From: Hydrogenophaga sp. | Lineage (GTDB): Bacteria; Pseudomonadota; Gammaproteobacteria; Burkholderiales; Burkholderiaceae_C | Reading direction: 5' to 3' | Length of the DNA: 37,070 bases | NCBI RefSeq assembly: GCF_028698005.1 | Contig: NZ_JAQVEJ010000012.1 | Location: 1-37,070 of the forward strand | Shown here: one piece after another, positions 6,916 to 14,822 of the stretch | How the letters are laid out: each line of letters begins with the position of its first letter | Numbering within the stretch: the first letter of the stretch is position 1 | Program-made: the position numbers and the translations under genes | The notes under the pieces: generated by a model | Told to the model about the DNA's origin: nothing | The model's database searches: none | What the model saw: the letters and a program-made list of their open reading frames with translations, nothing else

Positions 6916-9246
6916 ATGAATCCTCCCAGCAGTGAACTTGACCTTGACGTGGTGACGGCACCGGCTTCGACAGGTGCTCCGAAGGTGCCGGTGGCATCGT
7001 CGGCCATCGTGGCCGCAACATCGGCGGGCATGCCCGACGACCACCAGGCGCTGGCGCGCGCGCGCGCCTTCGCCGAGCCGCTGCTGGCCTGCGAAAGCCT
7101 GGATACCGGCGAAAACACGCTCGCCCATGCCGATGCGGTGGCGGCCATCCTGCGCGACATCGGTGGCTCCGAGGCCATGCAGGCGGCCACTTATCTGGTT
7201 TACGCCTGTCAGTACCTCAATCGCCCGCAGGAGGTGATTGCCAAGGCCTTCGGGGAGAACTACGCCGCCCTGGCGGTCGAGACGAACAAGCTGGTGCGGC
7301 TGCAGCACCAGGCACGCCTGAAGGCGGCCGAGGCACAGGCCAAGAAGGCCGAGGAGCGCCTGGCGGCCCAGGATCCGGCGCTGCAACCGACGTCGGCCAG
7401 CAAACAGCCGGTGTCCGAGCTGGCCGCCAGCCAGACCGAGAACGTGCGCAAGATGCTGCTGGCGTTCTCGCGCGACCTGCGGGTGGTCATGTTGCGCCTG
7501 GCGTCGCGCCTGCAGACCCTGCGCTACTTCGCCACCATCAAGGGCAACCCGGGCGAGGCCCTGGCCCGGGAGGCCCTGCACGTGTTCGCACCGCTGGCGA
7601 ATCGACTGGGCATCTGGCAGATCAAATGGGAAATGGAAGACCTGGCCTTCCGCTTCCTGGAGCCCCAGACCTACCGCGAGGTGGCGCGCCTGCTGGATGA
7701 AAAGCGCGTCGAGCGCGAGCAGCACGTCGAGCAGGTCCGTGCCGAACTCGAACAGGCCCTGCGCGCACAGGGCATTGAGGCATCGGTGCAGGGGCGGCCC
7801 AAACACATCTACAGCATCGTCAAGAAGATGCGTGGCAAGTCGCTCGACTTCGGTCAGGTGTTCGACATCCGCGCTTTGCGCGTGGTGGTGCCGCACATTG
7901 ATGACTGCTACGCCGTGCTCGCGTACGTGCATGCGCGTTTCATACCGCTGCCGGAAGAGTTCGACGACTATATCGCCAAGCCCAAGCCCAACGGTTACCA
8001 GTCGCTGCACACGGTGGTGCGCGATGCGCAGGGCAGGGCGTTCGAGATCCAGATCCGTACCCAGGCCATGCACGACCATGCCGAGCATGGTGTGGCGGCG
8101 CACTGGGCGTACAAGGAGGCGGGCGCCAAGGGCTACGCCGGTGTCTCGGCCAGTTCCGAGTACGACGCGAAGATCGCCGTGCTGCGCCAACTGCTGGCCT
8201 GGGAACGCGACCTTAGTGGAGCCACGCAGAACCTGTTCGACGATCGCATCTATGTGCTGACCCCCGATGCCGCGATCGTCGAGTTGCCCAAGGGGGCCAC
8301 ACCCGTGGATTTCGCCTATGCGGTGCACACCAACCTGGGCCATCGCTGCCGTGGTGCACGGGTCGATGGCGTCATGGTGCCGCTGAACACACCGCTGCAA
8401 AACGGCCAGACGGTCGAAATCAGTGCCGCCAAGGAGGGTGGTCCTTCGCGCGACTGGCTCAACGCCGAGTTGGGTTACCTGGTCGGCCACCGTGCCAAGA
8501 GCAAGGTGCGCGCCTGGTTCAATGCGCTGGCGCTGGAACAGACGGTGGCACGCGGCCGTGAGGCGGTGGAAAAACTGCTGCAGCGTGAGGGCAAGACATC
8601 GATCCGCCACGACGAACTGGCGGCGGCGCTGGGACTGGCCTCGGCGCAGGAGCTGTTCGAGCAGGTGGGCAAGGACGAGCTGTCGCTGCGGGCGATCGAG
8701 GCACACCTGCGTCCCAGTGAGCCGGCCGTTTCGTCCGATGCCGAGGTGCTGCTGCGCAAACCCCGCAAGAGCCAGACGCCGTCGTCCGGCAGCGTGCTGG
8801 TCGTCGGGGTCGATTCGCTGATGACCCAGCTGGCGCGTTGCTGCAAGCCGGCGCCGCCCGATGACATCCGCGGCTTCGTCACACGCGGCAAGGGCGTGAG
8901 CATCCACCGTGCCGACTGCACCGATTTTGCCCATTTGCAGCGCAAGAGCCCCGACCGGGTCATTGACGTCGAGTGGGGCGGCGATGCGCAGGCCGGGCGT
9001 GATGGCCGACCCACGGTTTATCCGGTGGATGTGGCCGTCGAGGCGCTGGACCGCCAGGGCCTGCTGCGCGACATCTCCGATGTTTTCGCGCGCGAGAAGA
9101 TGAACGTCATCGGTGTGCAGACCCAGTCGGTCAAGGGCACGGCCTGGATGACCTTCACCATCGAGGTGAGCGATGCGCGCCAGGTGACGAGGGCCATGGC
9201 GGTGCTCAGCGACGTGCAGGGTGTGCGATCCGTGCGCCGAAAATGA
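6916..9246 (+). CDS. relA: RelA-type (p)ppGpp synthetase with inactive hydrolase domain
   Basis: A 776-residue long RSH protein that makes the stringent-response alarmone from ATP and GDP/GTP at starved ribosomes. The N-terminal pseudo-HD region (about 65-135) has ATYLVYACQYLNRPQE where active hydrolases carry a conserved His-Asp pair, so hydrolysis should be lost. The synthetase domain (about 290-405) has the acidic EFDD motif at 348-351 (basic RxKD in bifunctional enzymes), then KPKPNGYQSLHT and EIQIRTQAMHDHAEHG. A TGS domain (about 443-503), a cysteine-containing segment with ARCCKPAPPDDI (640-651), and a C-terminal ACT domain (about 702-776) follow. A Lys/Ala/Gln-rich linker at 133-175 breaks the pseudo-HD helices. 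I chose the ATG at 6916; a TTG at 6895 is possible. Confidence 0.93.
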   Translation: MNPPSSELDLDVVTAPASTGAPKVPVASSAIVAATSAGMPDDHQALARARAFAEPLLACESLDTGENTLAHADAVAAILRDIGGSEAMQAATYLVYACQYLNRPQEVIAKAFGENYAALAVETNKLVRLQHQARLKAAEAQAKKAEERLAAQDPALQPTSASKQPVSELAASQTENVRKMLLAFSRDLRVVMLRLASRLQTLRYFATIKGNPGEALAREALHVFAPLANRLGIWQIKWEMEDLAFRFLEPQTYREVARLLDEKRVEREQHVEQVRAELEQALRAQGIEASVQGRPKHIYSIVKKMRGKSLDFGQVFDIRALRVVVPHIDDCYAVLAYVHARFIPLPEEFDDYIAKPKPNGYQSLHTVVRDAQGRAFEIQIRTQAMHDHAEHGVAAHWAYKEAGAKGYAGVSASSEYDAKIAVLRQLLAWERDLSGATQNLFDDRIYVLTPDAAIVELPKGATPVDFAYAVHTNLGHRCRGARVDGVMVPLNTPLQNGQTVEISAAKEGGPSRDWLNAELGYLVGHRAKSKVRAWFNALALEQTVARGREAVEKLLQREGKTSIRHDELAAALGLASAQELFEQVGKDELSLRAIEAHLRPSEPAVSSDAEVLLRKPRKSQTPSSGSVLVVGVDSLMTQLARCCKPAPPDDIRGFVTRGKGVSIHRADCTDFAHLQRKSPDRVIDVEWGGDAQAGRDGRPTVYPVDVAVEALDRQGLLRDISDVFAREKMNVIGVQTQSVKGTAWMTFTIEVSDARQVTRAMAVLSDVQGVRSVRRK

Positions 9247-9249
9247 TGC

Positions 9250-9255
9250 TATAAT
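9250..9255 (+). promoter_or_regulatory. -10 element of the tRNA-Val promoter
   Basis: TATAAT preceded by TG one base upstream (TGCTATAAT) starts four bases after the relA stop codon and lies 28 bases before the mature tRNA. No good -35 box is visible, which suits an extended -10 promoter. The same GCTATAAT core occurs upstream of rpsB and carA. Confidence 0.6.
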
Positions 9256-9283
9256 TTCGTTCTTCGCTGATCACGAAGAACAC

Positions 9284-9360
9284 AGGCGCATAGCTCAGCT
9301 GGTTAGAGCACCACCTTGACATGGTGGGGGTCGTTGGTTCGAATCCAATTGCGCCTACCA
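9284..9360 (+). tRNA. tRNA-Val (anticodon GAC)
   Basis: A 77-base cloverleaf. The acceptor stem AGGCGCA pairs with TGCGCCT, followed by A and an encoded CCA. The D-arm contains GCTCAGCTGGTTAGAGC; the anticodon stem CCACC/GGTGG encloses loop TTGACAT, giving anticodon GAC (valine); the T-loop is TTCGAAT within GTTGG/CCAAT. It has its own promoter and a strong terminator five bases after CCA, and it borders the degraded region at 9403-11001. Confidence 0.97.
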
Positions 9361-9364
9361 ATTC

Positions 9365-9401
9365 AAAACCCTCGCAAGTCCTTGGCTTGCGAGGGTTTTT
9401 T
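9365..9401 (+). terminator. Rho-independent terminator after tRNA-Val
   Basis: A 14-bp perfect stem (AAAACCCTCGCAAG at 9365-9378 with its complement at 9386-9399), a 7-base loop, and a T-tract ending near 9401. It lies immediately after the tRNA CCA end and can terminate in both directions because of the A-run on the left arm. Confidence 0.92.
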
Positions 9402-9512
9402 CGTTTTTTGGTCCTGCTCGCTGGCGCCTGTTGAGACGAATATGGGACGATCAGGACGCTTTGGCCAGATCCTTGTCCTGGGCGGGCCCCCATCACAGCC
9501 GCCAGCATCGCC

Positions 9513-9665
9513 TCAGGCTCGGCTGGTAATGGGGTTCCAGAAAATGTGCCCGTCATCGTCCGAGAACGCGCCGCGCACAGCCTTGAACGCCATCATGGCG
9601 GGCGGCGTCAAGTCCACCCAGCGCTCCTCGTGCGTCTTCAGCGGCCCGATCTCTCCCGCCGAAAG
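9513..9665 (-). pseudogene. Fragment resembling a tyrosine recombinase (integrase) catalytic domain
   Basis: On the minus strand an open stretch ending at the TGA 9515-9513 reads ...GPLKTHEERWVDLTPPAM and, further on, GHIFWNPITSRA. This has the shape of the beta-hairpin region of phage-type integrases, where a Lys-Thr is followed by an Arg-x-Val-x-Leu strand, Pro-Pro-Ala and a helix, then an Ile-Phe-x-Asn-Pro turn. The second half of the catalytic domain (HxxR and the Tyr) is missing. It directly follows the AraC remnant in another frame. The match is by eye, with limited certainty; the alternative is an unrelated C-terminal tail. Confidence 0.45.
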
Positions 9666-9689
9666 CTGCGCTCCTTGCAATTCGATTGA

Positions 9690-9908
9690 GCTGAAGGGGG
9701 CGTGCCGAAGTGGCGCCGGAACATGGCGCTGAAGGCGCTCTGGCTGGCGTAGCCGCAGTCGAGAGCGATGTCGATGATCCGCTCGCCTTCGGCGATCCTG
9801 CGCAGCGCCAGCAGCAGATGGGGGCCTGTTCGCGCCACTGCGCGGAGCTCATGCCGGTTTCCTTCATGAAAAGCCGGTGGATGGTCTTGGTGCCCACGCC
9901 GCCCTGGC
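9690..9908 (-). pseudogene. AraC-family regulator, C-terminal HTH remnant, frameshifted
   Basis: Minus-strand reading gives GTKTIHRLFMKETGMS and AQWREQA in one frame, then from about 9820 LLLALRRIAEGERIIDIAL and DCGYASQSAFSAMFRRHFG in another. Joined, this is the double helix-turn-helix of an AraC/XylS regulator, with the second recognition helix and the RRHFG signature. The N-terminal effector domain is absent: homology stops near 9908, where plus-strand transporter homology begins. The missing 5' ends of both genes imply that one deletion removed the space between a divergent regulator and transporter pair. It should be non-functional. Confidence 0.8.
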
Positions 9909-10737
9909 CGCCCAGTCGGCGGCGGTGGCGGTGTCGGCGGGCTGCGCCAGCAGCGCCTTGCTCGCTTTTTCCACCAGCTACCCGATGCTGCTCGTCGCCT
10001 CGGCCGTGGTGGGCGTCGGCTCCGCCACCTTCCACCCCGAGGCCTCGCGCGTCGCGCGCATGGCCTCGGGCGGGCGCTTCGGCACGGCCCAGTCGACCTT
10101 CCAGGTCGGGGGCAATACCGGCTCGGCGATCGGCCCGCTGCTGGCCGCCGCCATCGTGATTCCCCATGGCCAGGTGGCCATCGCCTGGCTGATGCTGGCC
10201 GCGGTGCTGGCGATCCTGGTGCTCTCGTACCTCACCGGCCGGACACTGAACCACGGCCAGGCCGGGTCAACAGCCTGGCCTGCAGCCAGGCGGGCGGGCT
10301 GGGCGGGAAAGAAGTCATCCGCGCCATCGTGGTGGTTGCCATCCTCATGTTCGCGAAGTTCGTGTACATCGCCGCGTTCACGAACTGCTTCACCGTTTAT
10401 CTGATCGAGCGCTTCGGCGTGAGCGTCCAGCAAAGCCAAGTCTACCGGTTCATCTTCCTGGGATCGGTGGCCGTGGGCACCTTCGCCGGCGGCCCCGTGG
10501 GCGACTGGATCGGCCGCAAGGCCGTCATCTGGATCTCGTTCCTGGGCGTGGCGCCGTTCGCGCTGGCGCTGCCCTACGCCAGCCTGGCCTGGACCGCGGT
10601 GCTGGCCATCGCGGTCGGCCTGCTCATGTCGTCCGCCTTCGCCGCGCTGGTGGTGTACGCGCAGGAGGCCGTGCCGGGGCGGGTCGGCATGGTCTCGGGC
10701 GTCATGTTCGGCATCGGCTGGATCGGCGCGGCCGGCC
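9905..10737 (+). pseudogene. Fosmidomycin-resistance (Fsr)-type MFS transporter, truncated at both ends and frameshifted
   Basis: Plus-strand segments match the Fsr family of major facilitator transporters: GVGSATFHPEASRVARMASG and GTAQSTFQVGGNTGSAIGP in one frame, then after a frameshift near 10262, ERFGVSVQQSQVYRFIFLGS and GGPVGDWIGRKAVIWISF in the next. Roughly the first 75-100 residues are missing on the left, and the protein breaks off after GVMFGIGWIGAA, so the last helices are lost as well. Family members export fosmidomycin and related compounds; fosmidomycin inhibits Dxr, whose intact gene is at 25733, but I see no link beyond coincidence. At the right end the sequence changes directly to a NifQ fragment. 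Confidence 0.82.
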
Positions 10738-11001
10738 TGCGCCAGCCTGGGCGACCGCCACCTCTGGCAAGACCTGGGGCTGAACTCGCGTGATGAACTC
10801 TCGGCCCTGATCGCCCACGCCTTCCCGGCGCTGGCCGCGGCCAACCACCAGAACATGAAGTGGAAGAAGTTCTTCTACCGCCAGTTGTGCCTGCGCGAGG
10901 AGATCCTGATCTGCAAGTCGCCAACCTGCGCCGATTGCTGTGATCAGGCCAAGTGCTTCGGCCCTGAGGTGCCAGAGGAGGGTTCGTCGGCCATGAGCTG
11001 A
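10738..11001 (+). pseudogene. nifQ: NifQ, C-terminal remnant (molybdenum delivery for FeMo-cofactor)
   Basis: A frame without any start codon of its own reads CASLGDRHLWQDLGLNSRDE, then NMKWKKFFYRQLCLREE and CKSPTCADCCDQAKCFGPE, ending at TGA 10999-11001. The Cys-x4-Cys-x2-Cys-x5-Cys spacing followed by FGPE, and the MKWKKFFYRQLC segment, are hallmarks of NifQ, which passes molybdenum to nitrogenase cofactor assembly. About 87 residues remain, roughly the C-terminal half. The frame is entered straight from the broken Fsr transporter, so this is a rearrangement junction. There are no other nif genes in the window. The intact cysteine motif suggests a recent break or a functional second copy elsewhere. 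Confidence 0.83.
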
Positions 11002-11065
11002 CCCTGCGGCGAAACCCGGTTACGCTCCGGGGAGCCCGGCTCTTCGCGCACCAGGGAAAGCGTTC

Positions 11066-12268
11066 ATGACCCCCATCATCACCAGCCTGCTGGACACCGA
11101 CCTGTACAAGTTCACGATGTGGCAGGCCATGCTGCACCGTTTCCCCCAGTCGCAGGCCGAGTACCACTTCATCTGCCGCCACCCGCCGGCCTTCCCGTTG
11201 GCGGCGCTGTTGCCCGAGCTGCAACAGCAGCTCGATGCGCTGTGCGCGCTGCAGTTTCGCGAGGACGAACTGGCGTATCTGGGCGGGCTGCGCTTCATCA
11301 AGAGCGATTTCGTCGACTTCCTGCGCATCTTCCACTTCCAGCGTGCGTTCATCCGGGCCTGGGCCGAGGGCGATGTGCTGCGCGTCGTGGCCAAAGGGCC
11401 GCAGGTGCATGTGATGGCCTTCGAAATCTTCGTGCTGGCCATCGTCAACGAGTTGTATTTCCGGCGCTTCGATCAGGCCGCCGCGCTGGCTGAGGGCCGT
11501 CGGCGATTGAACGACAAGATCGCGCGCATGCAGGCGTTCGAGCGGGACAGCACCCGCTGGTACCCCTTCGAGGTCACCGATTTTGGCGTGCGCAGGCGCT
11601 TCTCGGGTGCCTGGCAGCGCGAGGTCGTGGCCACGCTCGCCAAGCGCCTGCCCCGGGTGTTCAAGGGCACGTCCAGCGTCCTGCTGGCCAAGGAGCTGGG
11701 CCTGGTCGCCATGGGCACCATGGCGCACGAGTACCTGCAGACCTACCAGACGCTGGGGGTCCGGCTGCGCGACTCGCAAAAGGCCGCGCTGGAGGACTGG
11801 GTGCAGGAGTACCGGGGCGACCTGGGTGTGGCGCTGACCGATGTGATCGGCATGGACGCCTTTCTGGCCGACTTCGACCTGTATTTCGCCAAGCTGTTCG
11901 ATGGCCTGCGACACGACTCGGGCGATCCGCTGGTGTGGGCCGGCAAGGCGCTGGCCCATTATGCAAAGCTGCGCATCGACCCGCGCACCAAGCGCCTGGT
12001 GTTCTCCGACGGACTGACCATCGACAAGGCCTTCGACATCCACCGTGCGCTGGCCGATCGCACGCAGGTGGGCTTTGGCATCGGCACCCACCTGACCAAC
12101 GACATGGGGCTGGAGCCGCTGAACATCGTGATGAAGCTGGCCAGCGCCAACGGGCAGCCGGTGGCCAAGCTGTCCGACTCGCCCGGCAAGACCTTGTGCG
12201 ACGACCAGACCTTTCTGGCCTACCTGCGGCAGGTATTCAAGGTGCCGCCACCGGAGGCGAATCCATAG
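11066..12268 (+). CDS. pncB: Nicotinate phosphoribosyltransferase (PncB)
   Basis: A 400-residue protein, the same length as E. coli PncB. It joins nicotinate and PRPP, with ATP hydrolysis, to nicotinate mononucleotide in the NAD salvage pathway. The N-terminus [20 protein letters not shown] is characteristic. Family motifs follow in order: [15 protein letters not shown]-like (here [19 protein letters not shown]), [42 protein letters not shown] in the PRPP-binding region and [10 protein letters not shown] near the C-terminus. AGGGAAAG precedes the ATG. It stands alone, downstream of the pseudogene region and before phaR in the same direction. Confidence 0.95.
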   Translation: MTPIITSLLDTDLYKFTMWQAMLHRFPQSQAEYHFICRHPPAFPLAALLPELQQQLDALCALQFREDELAYLGGLRFIKSDFVDFLRIFHFQRAFIRAWAEGDVLRVVAKGPQVHVMAFEIFVLAIVNELYFRRFDQAAALAEGRRRLNDKIARMQAFERDSTRWYPFEVTDFGVRRRFSGAWQREVVATLAKRLPRVFKGTSSVLLAKELGLVAMGTMAHEYLQTYQTLGVRLRDSQKAALEDWVQEYRGDLGVALTDVIGMDAFLADFDLYFAKLFDGLRHDSGDPLVWAGKALAHYAKLRIDPRTKRLVFSDGLTIDKAFDIHRALADRTQVGFGIGTHLTNDMGLEPLNIVMKLASANGQPVAKLSDSPGKTLCDDQTFLAYLRQVFKVPPPEANP

Positions 12269-12330
12269 GCTGGTGCCCGCCTGCGCCTCCTCCAAGGGAA
12301 AACCCATGCTGCGGTGCACGCAGGGGCTCT

Positions 12331-12336
12331 TAGAAT
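12331..12336 (+). promoter_or_regulatory. Possible -10 element for phaR
   Basis: TAGAAT lies 75 bases upstream of the GTG chosen as the phaR start. If used, transcription would begin around the ATG at 12343, which argues against that ATG as the start and for the GTG at 12406. No clear -35 box. Confidence 0.35.
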
Positions 12337-12405
12337 GGCCGCATGCCCGCCCCGGTATGCGGGCTGCTTGCCCCTTGTTCCTGTTCCTTCCCGCGAAAGC
12401 CCACC

Positions 12406-12948
12406 GTGCAGAAAAGCCAGGCCGCCGACAACAGCTCCCGTCAGCCCGGGGTGCGCGTTATCAAGAAGTATCCCAACCGCCGTCTCTACGATACCGACAC
12501 ATCGTCCTACATCACGCTGGCCGAGGTCAAGGCGCTGGTGATGGACAGCGAGCCCTTCGTGGTGCGTGATGCCAAGACCAACGACGATCTGACGCGCAGC
12601 ATCCTGCTGCAGATCATCCTGGAAGAGGAAACCGCGGGCGTACCGATATTTACAGAACAGATCCTGGCCAACATCATCCGCTTCTATGGCCATTCCATGC
12701 AGGGCTACATGGGCGCCTACCTGGAAAAGAATGTCCAGGTGTTCATGGACCTGCAGGCCAAGATGGCCGAGCAGTCCAAGGGGCTGACCCCGGAGATGTG
12801 GCAGCAGTTCGTCAACATGCAGTCGCCCATGATGCAGGGCATGATGGGTGCCTATCTGGAGCAGTCGCGCAACGCGTTCACGCAGATGCAGGAGCAGATG
12901 CAAAAGAACAGCGAGCAGATGCTCTCGGCGTTCGGTCTGAAACGCTGA
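12406..12948 (+). CDS. phaR: Polyhydroxyalkanoate synthesis regulator PhaR
   Basis: From the GTG at 12406 the protein is 180 residues, the usual PhaR size. The N-terminal DNA-binding domain carries RVIKKYPNRRLYDT and SSYITLAEVKALV; the following PHB-accumulation domain contains ILLQIILEEE and ANIIRFYGHSMQGYMGAYLE. The C-terminal third is Met/Gln-rich and probably forms amphipathic helices that touch granules. PhaR represses phasin and its own gene, and leaves DNA when it binds nascent PHB granules. An in-frame ATG at 12343 would add a Cys/Pro-rich extension not typical of the family. Together with bdhA it indicates PHB storage. Confidence 0.9.
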   Translation: MQKSQAADNSSRQPGVRVIKKYPNRRLYDTDTSSYITLAEVKALVMDSEPFVVRDAKTNDDLTRSILLQIILEEETAGVPIFTEQILANIIRFYGHSMQGYMGAYLEKNVQVFMDLQAKMAEQSKGLTPEMWQQFVNMQSPMMQGMMGAYLEQSRNAFTQMQEQMQKNSEQMLSAFGLKR

Positions 12949-12999
12949 GGCTGCCCGCCGTGCTGCACGGTGGGGGCGGGTCTGAGACAATCCTGTCCC

Positions 13000-14385
13000 A
13001 TGACCGCATCCCACGCTTTGCCGGGCGCCGAAACGCCCAAGATCGGATTCGTCAGCCTTGGCTGTCCCAAGGCCCTGACGGACTCTGAACTCATCCTCAC
13101 GCAACTCAGTGCCGAGGGCTACCGCACATCCAAAACCTTCGATGGCGCCGACCTGGTGATCGTCAACACCTGCGGCTTCATCGACGATGCCGTGAAGGAA
13201 AGCCTGGACGCCATCGGCGAGGCCCTGGCCGAGAATGGCAAGGTCATCGTCACCGGGTGCCTGGGTGCGCGCGAAGGCGAGGGCGGTGCCAACCTGGTGC
13301 AGCAGATCCACCCGAGCGTGCTGGCCGTGACCGGTCCCCACGCCACCCACGAGGTGATGGAGGCGGTGCACCAGCACCTGCCCAAGCCGCATGACCCGTT
13401 TACCGACCTGGTGCCCCCGCAGGGCATCAAGCTGACGCCGCGCCACTACGCCTACCTCAAGATCAGCGAGGGCTGCAACCACCGCTGCACCTTCTGCATC
13501 ATCCCGTCCATGCGTGGCGACCTCGTCAGCCGGCCGATCGGCGATGTGCTGACCGAGGCGCGCAAGCTGTTCGAGGCCGGCGTGAAGGAGTTGCTGGTGG
13601 TCAGCCAGGACACGTCGGCCTATGGCGTGGACGTGAAGTACCGCACCGGTTTCTGGGACGGCAAGCCGGTCAAGACGCGCATGCTCGATCTGGTGCGGGC
13701 ACTGGGCGAGCTCGCCCGTGCCCACGGTGCCTGGGTGCGCCTGCACTACGTCTACCCATATCCGCATGTGGACGACGTGATCCCGCTGATGGCCGAGGGC
13801 CTGGTGCTGCCGTATCTGGACGTGCCACTGCAGCACAGCCACCCCGACGTGCTGCGGCGCATGAAGCGCCCGGCCAGCGGCGAGAAGAACCTGGAACGCA
13901 TCGCGCGCTGGCGCGAGATTTGCCCCGAGATCGTGGTGCGCAGCACCTTCATCGCGGGCTTCCCCGGCGAGACGGAAGCCGAGTTCCAGCATCTGCTGGA
14001 TTTCGTGCAAGAGGCGCGCATCGACCGCGCCGGCTGCTTTGCGTATTCGCCGGTCGATGGCGCCGCGGCCAATGAACTGCCCGATCCGGTGCCCGACGAG
14101 CTGCGTCAGGAGCGTCAGGCCCGCTTCATGGCCGTGGCCGAGGCCGTGTCGGTCGAGAAGCTGCGCTCGCGCGTGGGCGCCACCATGCAGGTGCTGGTGG
14201 ACTCGGCGCCGGGTCTGGGCAAAAAGGGAGGCCTCGGACGCAGCTACGCCGATGCGCCCGAGATCGATGGTGTGGTGCGCCTGCTGCCGCCCGAGAAGAT
14301 CAGCAAGACGATGAAGGTCGGTGAGTTCACCAAGGCCCGGATCGTCGCGGCCGAGGGGCACGACCTGGTCGGCCTGCCGGTGTAA
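13000..14385 (+). CDS. rimO: Ribosomal protein S12 methylthiotransferase RimO
   Basis: A 461-residue radical-SAM methylthiotransferase. The N-terminal UPF0004 domain has [15 protein letters not shown] and [14 protein letters not shown], whose cysteines hold the second iron-sulfur cluster together with the one in [11 protein letters not shown]. The radical-SAM motif is CNHRCTFC (Cys-x3-Cys-x2-Cys), followed by [15 protein letters not shown]-terminal TRAM domain starts near residue 390. RimO methylthiolates the conserved aspartate of S12; the order and motifs favour RimO over MiaB. I chose the ATG at 13000 because the frame upstream of it is not conserved-looking. A strong hairpin terminator follows at 14406. 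Confidence 0.95.
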   Translation: MTASHALPGAETPKIGFVSLGCPKALTDSELILTQLSAEGYRTSKTFDGADLVIVNTCGFIDDAVKESLDAIGEALAENGKVIVTGCLGAREGEGGANLVQQIHPSVLAVTGPHATHEVMEAVHQHLPKPHDPFTDLVPPQGIKLTPRHYAYLKISEGCNHRCTFCIIPSMRGDLVSRPIGDVLTEARKLFEAGVKELLVVSQDTSAYGVDVKYRTGFWDGKPVKTRMLDLVRALGELARAHGAWVRLHYVYPYPHVDDVIPLMAEGLVLPYLDVPLQHSHPDVLRRMKRPASGEKNLERIARWREICPEIVVRSTFIAGFPGETEAEFQHLLDFVQEARIDRAGCFAYSPVDGAAANELPDPVPDELRQERQARFMAVAEAVSVEKLRSRVGATMQVLVDSAPGLGKKGGLGRSYADAPEIDGVVRLLPPEKISKTMKVGEFTKARIVAAEGHDLVGLPV

Positions 14386-14405
14386 AAGCCGGACCGGCCA
14401 AGAAA

Positions 14406-14436
14406 AAAAAGCCTGCTGGATCCCAGCAGGCTTTTT
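14406..14436. terminator. Bidirectional intrinsic terminator between rimO and tRNA-Leu
   Basis: GCCTGCTGG (14411-14419) pairs with CCAGCAGGC (14423-14431) around a 3-base loop, flanked by an A-run on the left and a T-run on the right. It can end rimO transcripts on the plus strand and tRNA-Leu transcripts on the minus strand. Confidence 0.92.
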
Positions 14437-14445
14437 CGTATGTTT

Positions 14446-14530
<85 letters not shown>

Positions 14531-14546
14531 ATCTCAGGAAGCTGGC

Positions 14547-14552
14547 ATTGTA
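14547..14552 (-). promoter_or_regulatory. -10 element for tRNA-Leu copy 1
   Basis: On the minus strand TACAAT (preceded by GCGC) ends 16 bases upstream of the tRNA 5' end, the same spacing as TATACT before copy 2. No clear -35 box is seen. Confidence 0.5.
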
Positions 14553-14630
14553 GCGCATTTTTTTCAGGTTACGCCAGTGTCTTCACATTTTTTGCGGACG
14601 GGTCCGAAGCTGCGGACGGGCGATGCAAAA

Positions 14631-14670
14631 AAGAAAAAAAAGGCTTGCCGCGCTACCGCTGGCAAGCCTT
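14631..14670 (-). terminator. Intrinsic terminator of tRNA-Leu copy 2
   Basis: AAGGCTTGCC (14640-14649) and GGCAAGCCTT (14661-14670) form a 10-bp stem with an 11-base loop. Read on the minus strand it is followed by a long T-run (the A-rich stretch 14627-14641). So each tRNA-Leu copy has its own terminator. Confidence 0.88.
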
Positions 14671-14689
14671 CTTCATGGCTATATGATGG

Positions 14690-14774
<85 letters not shown>

Positions 14775-14790
14775 ATCTCAGGAAACCGCT

Positions 14791-14796
14791 AGTATA
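14791..14796 (-). promoter_or_regulatory. -10 element for tRNA-Leu copy 2
   Basis: On the minus strand ATGCTATACT places a near-consensus -10 box 16 bases upstream of the tRNA. It lies only 26 bases from the rnr start codon on the other strand, so the rnr and tRNA promoters must overlap or rnr must use a distant start. Confidence 0.55.
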
Positions 14797-14822
14797 GCAT
14801 TTCCCCAAGACTCAAATCCATA

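Larger units (their letters stand above)
9403..11001. mobile_element. Degraded accessory region next to tRNA-Val (gene remnants only)
   Basis: About 1.6 kb between the tRNA-Val terminator and pncB contains no intact gene, only fragments with clear family signatures: an integrase-like piece and an AraC C-terminus on the minus strand, then an Fsr-type transporter and a NifQ C-terminus on the plus strand. Bases 9403-9512 show nothing I can identify. The position beside a tRNA gene and the recombinase-like piece suggest an old integration event. I did not find a second copy of the tRNA-Val 3' end that would mark the far boundary. Frameshifts could in part be sequencing errors, but the truncated ends cannot. 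Confidence 0.5.

Noticed and set aside
9206-9556. Minus-strand frame with a VGAIGFEPTTPT-like stretch
   Set aside because: It runs antisense through tRNA-Val. This peptide is a frequent false prediction from the complement of tRNA genes.
9360-11065. Search for a direct repeat of the tRNA-Val 3' end marking the far edge of the island
   Set aside because: I did not see a copy of the TTCGAATCCAATTGCGCC segment between the tRNA and pncB, so no attachment site is claimed.
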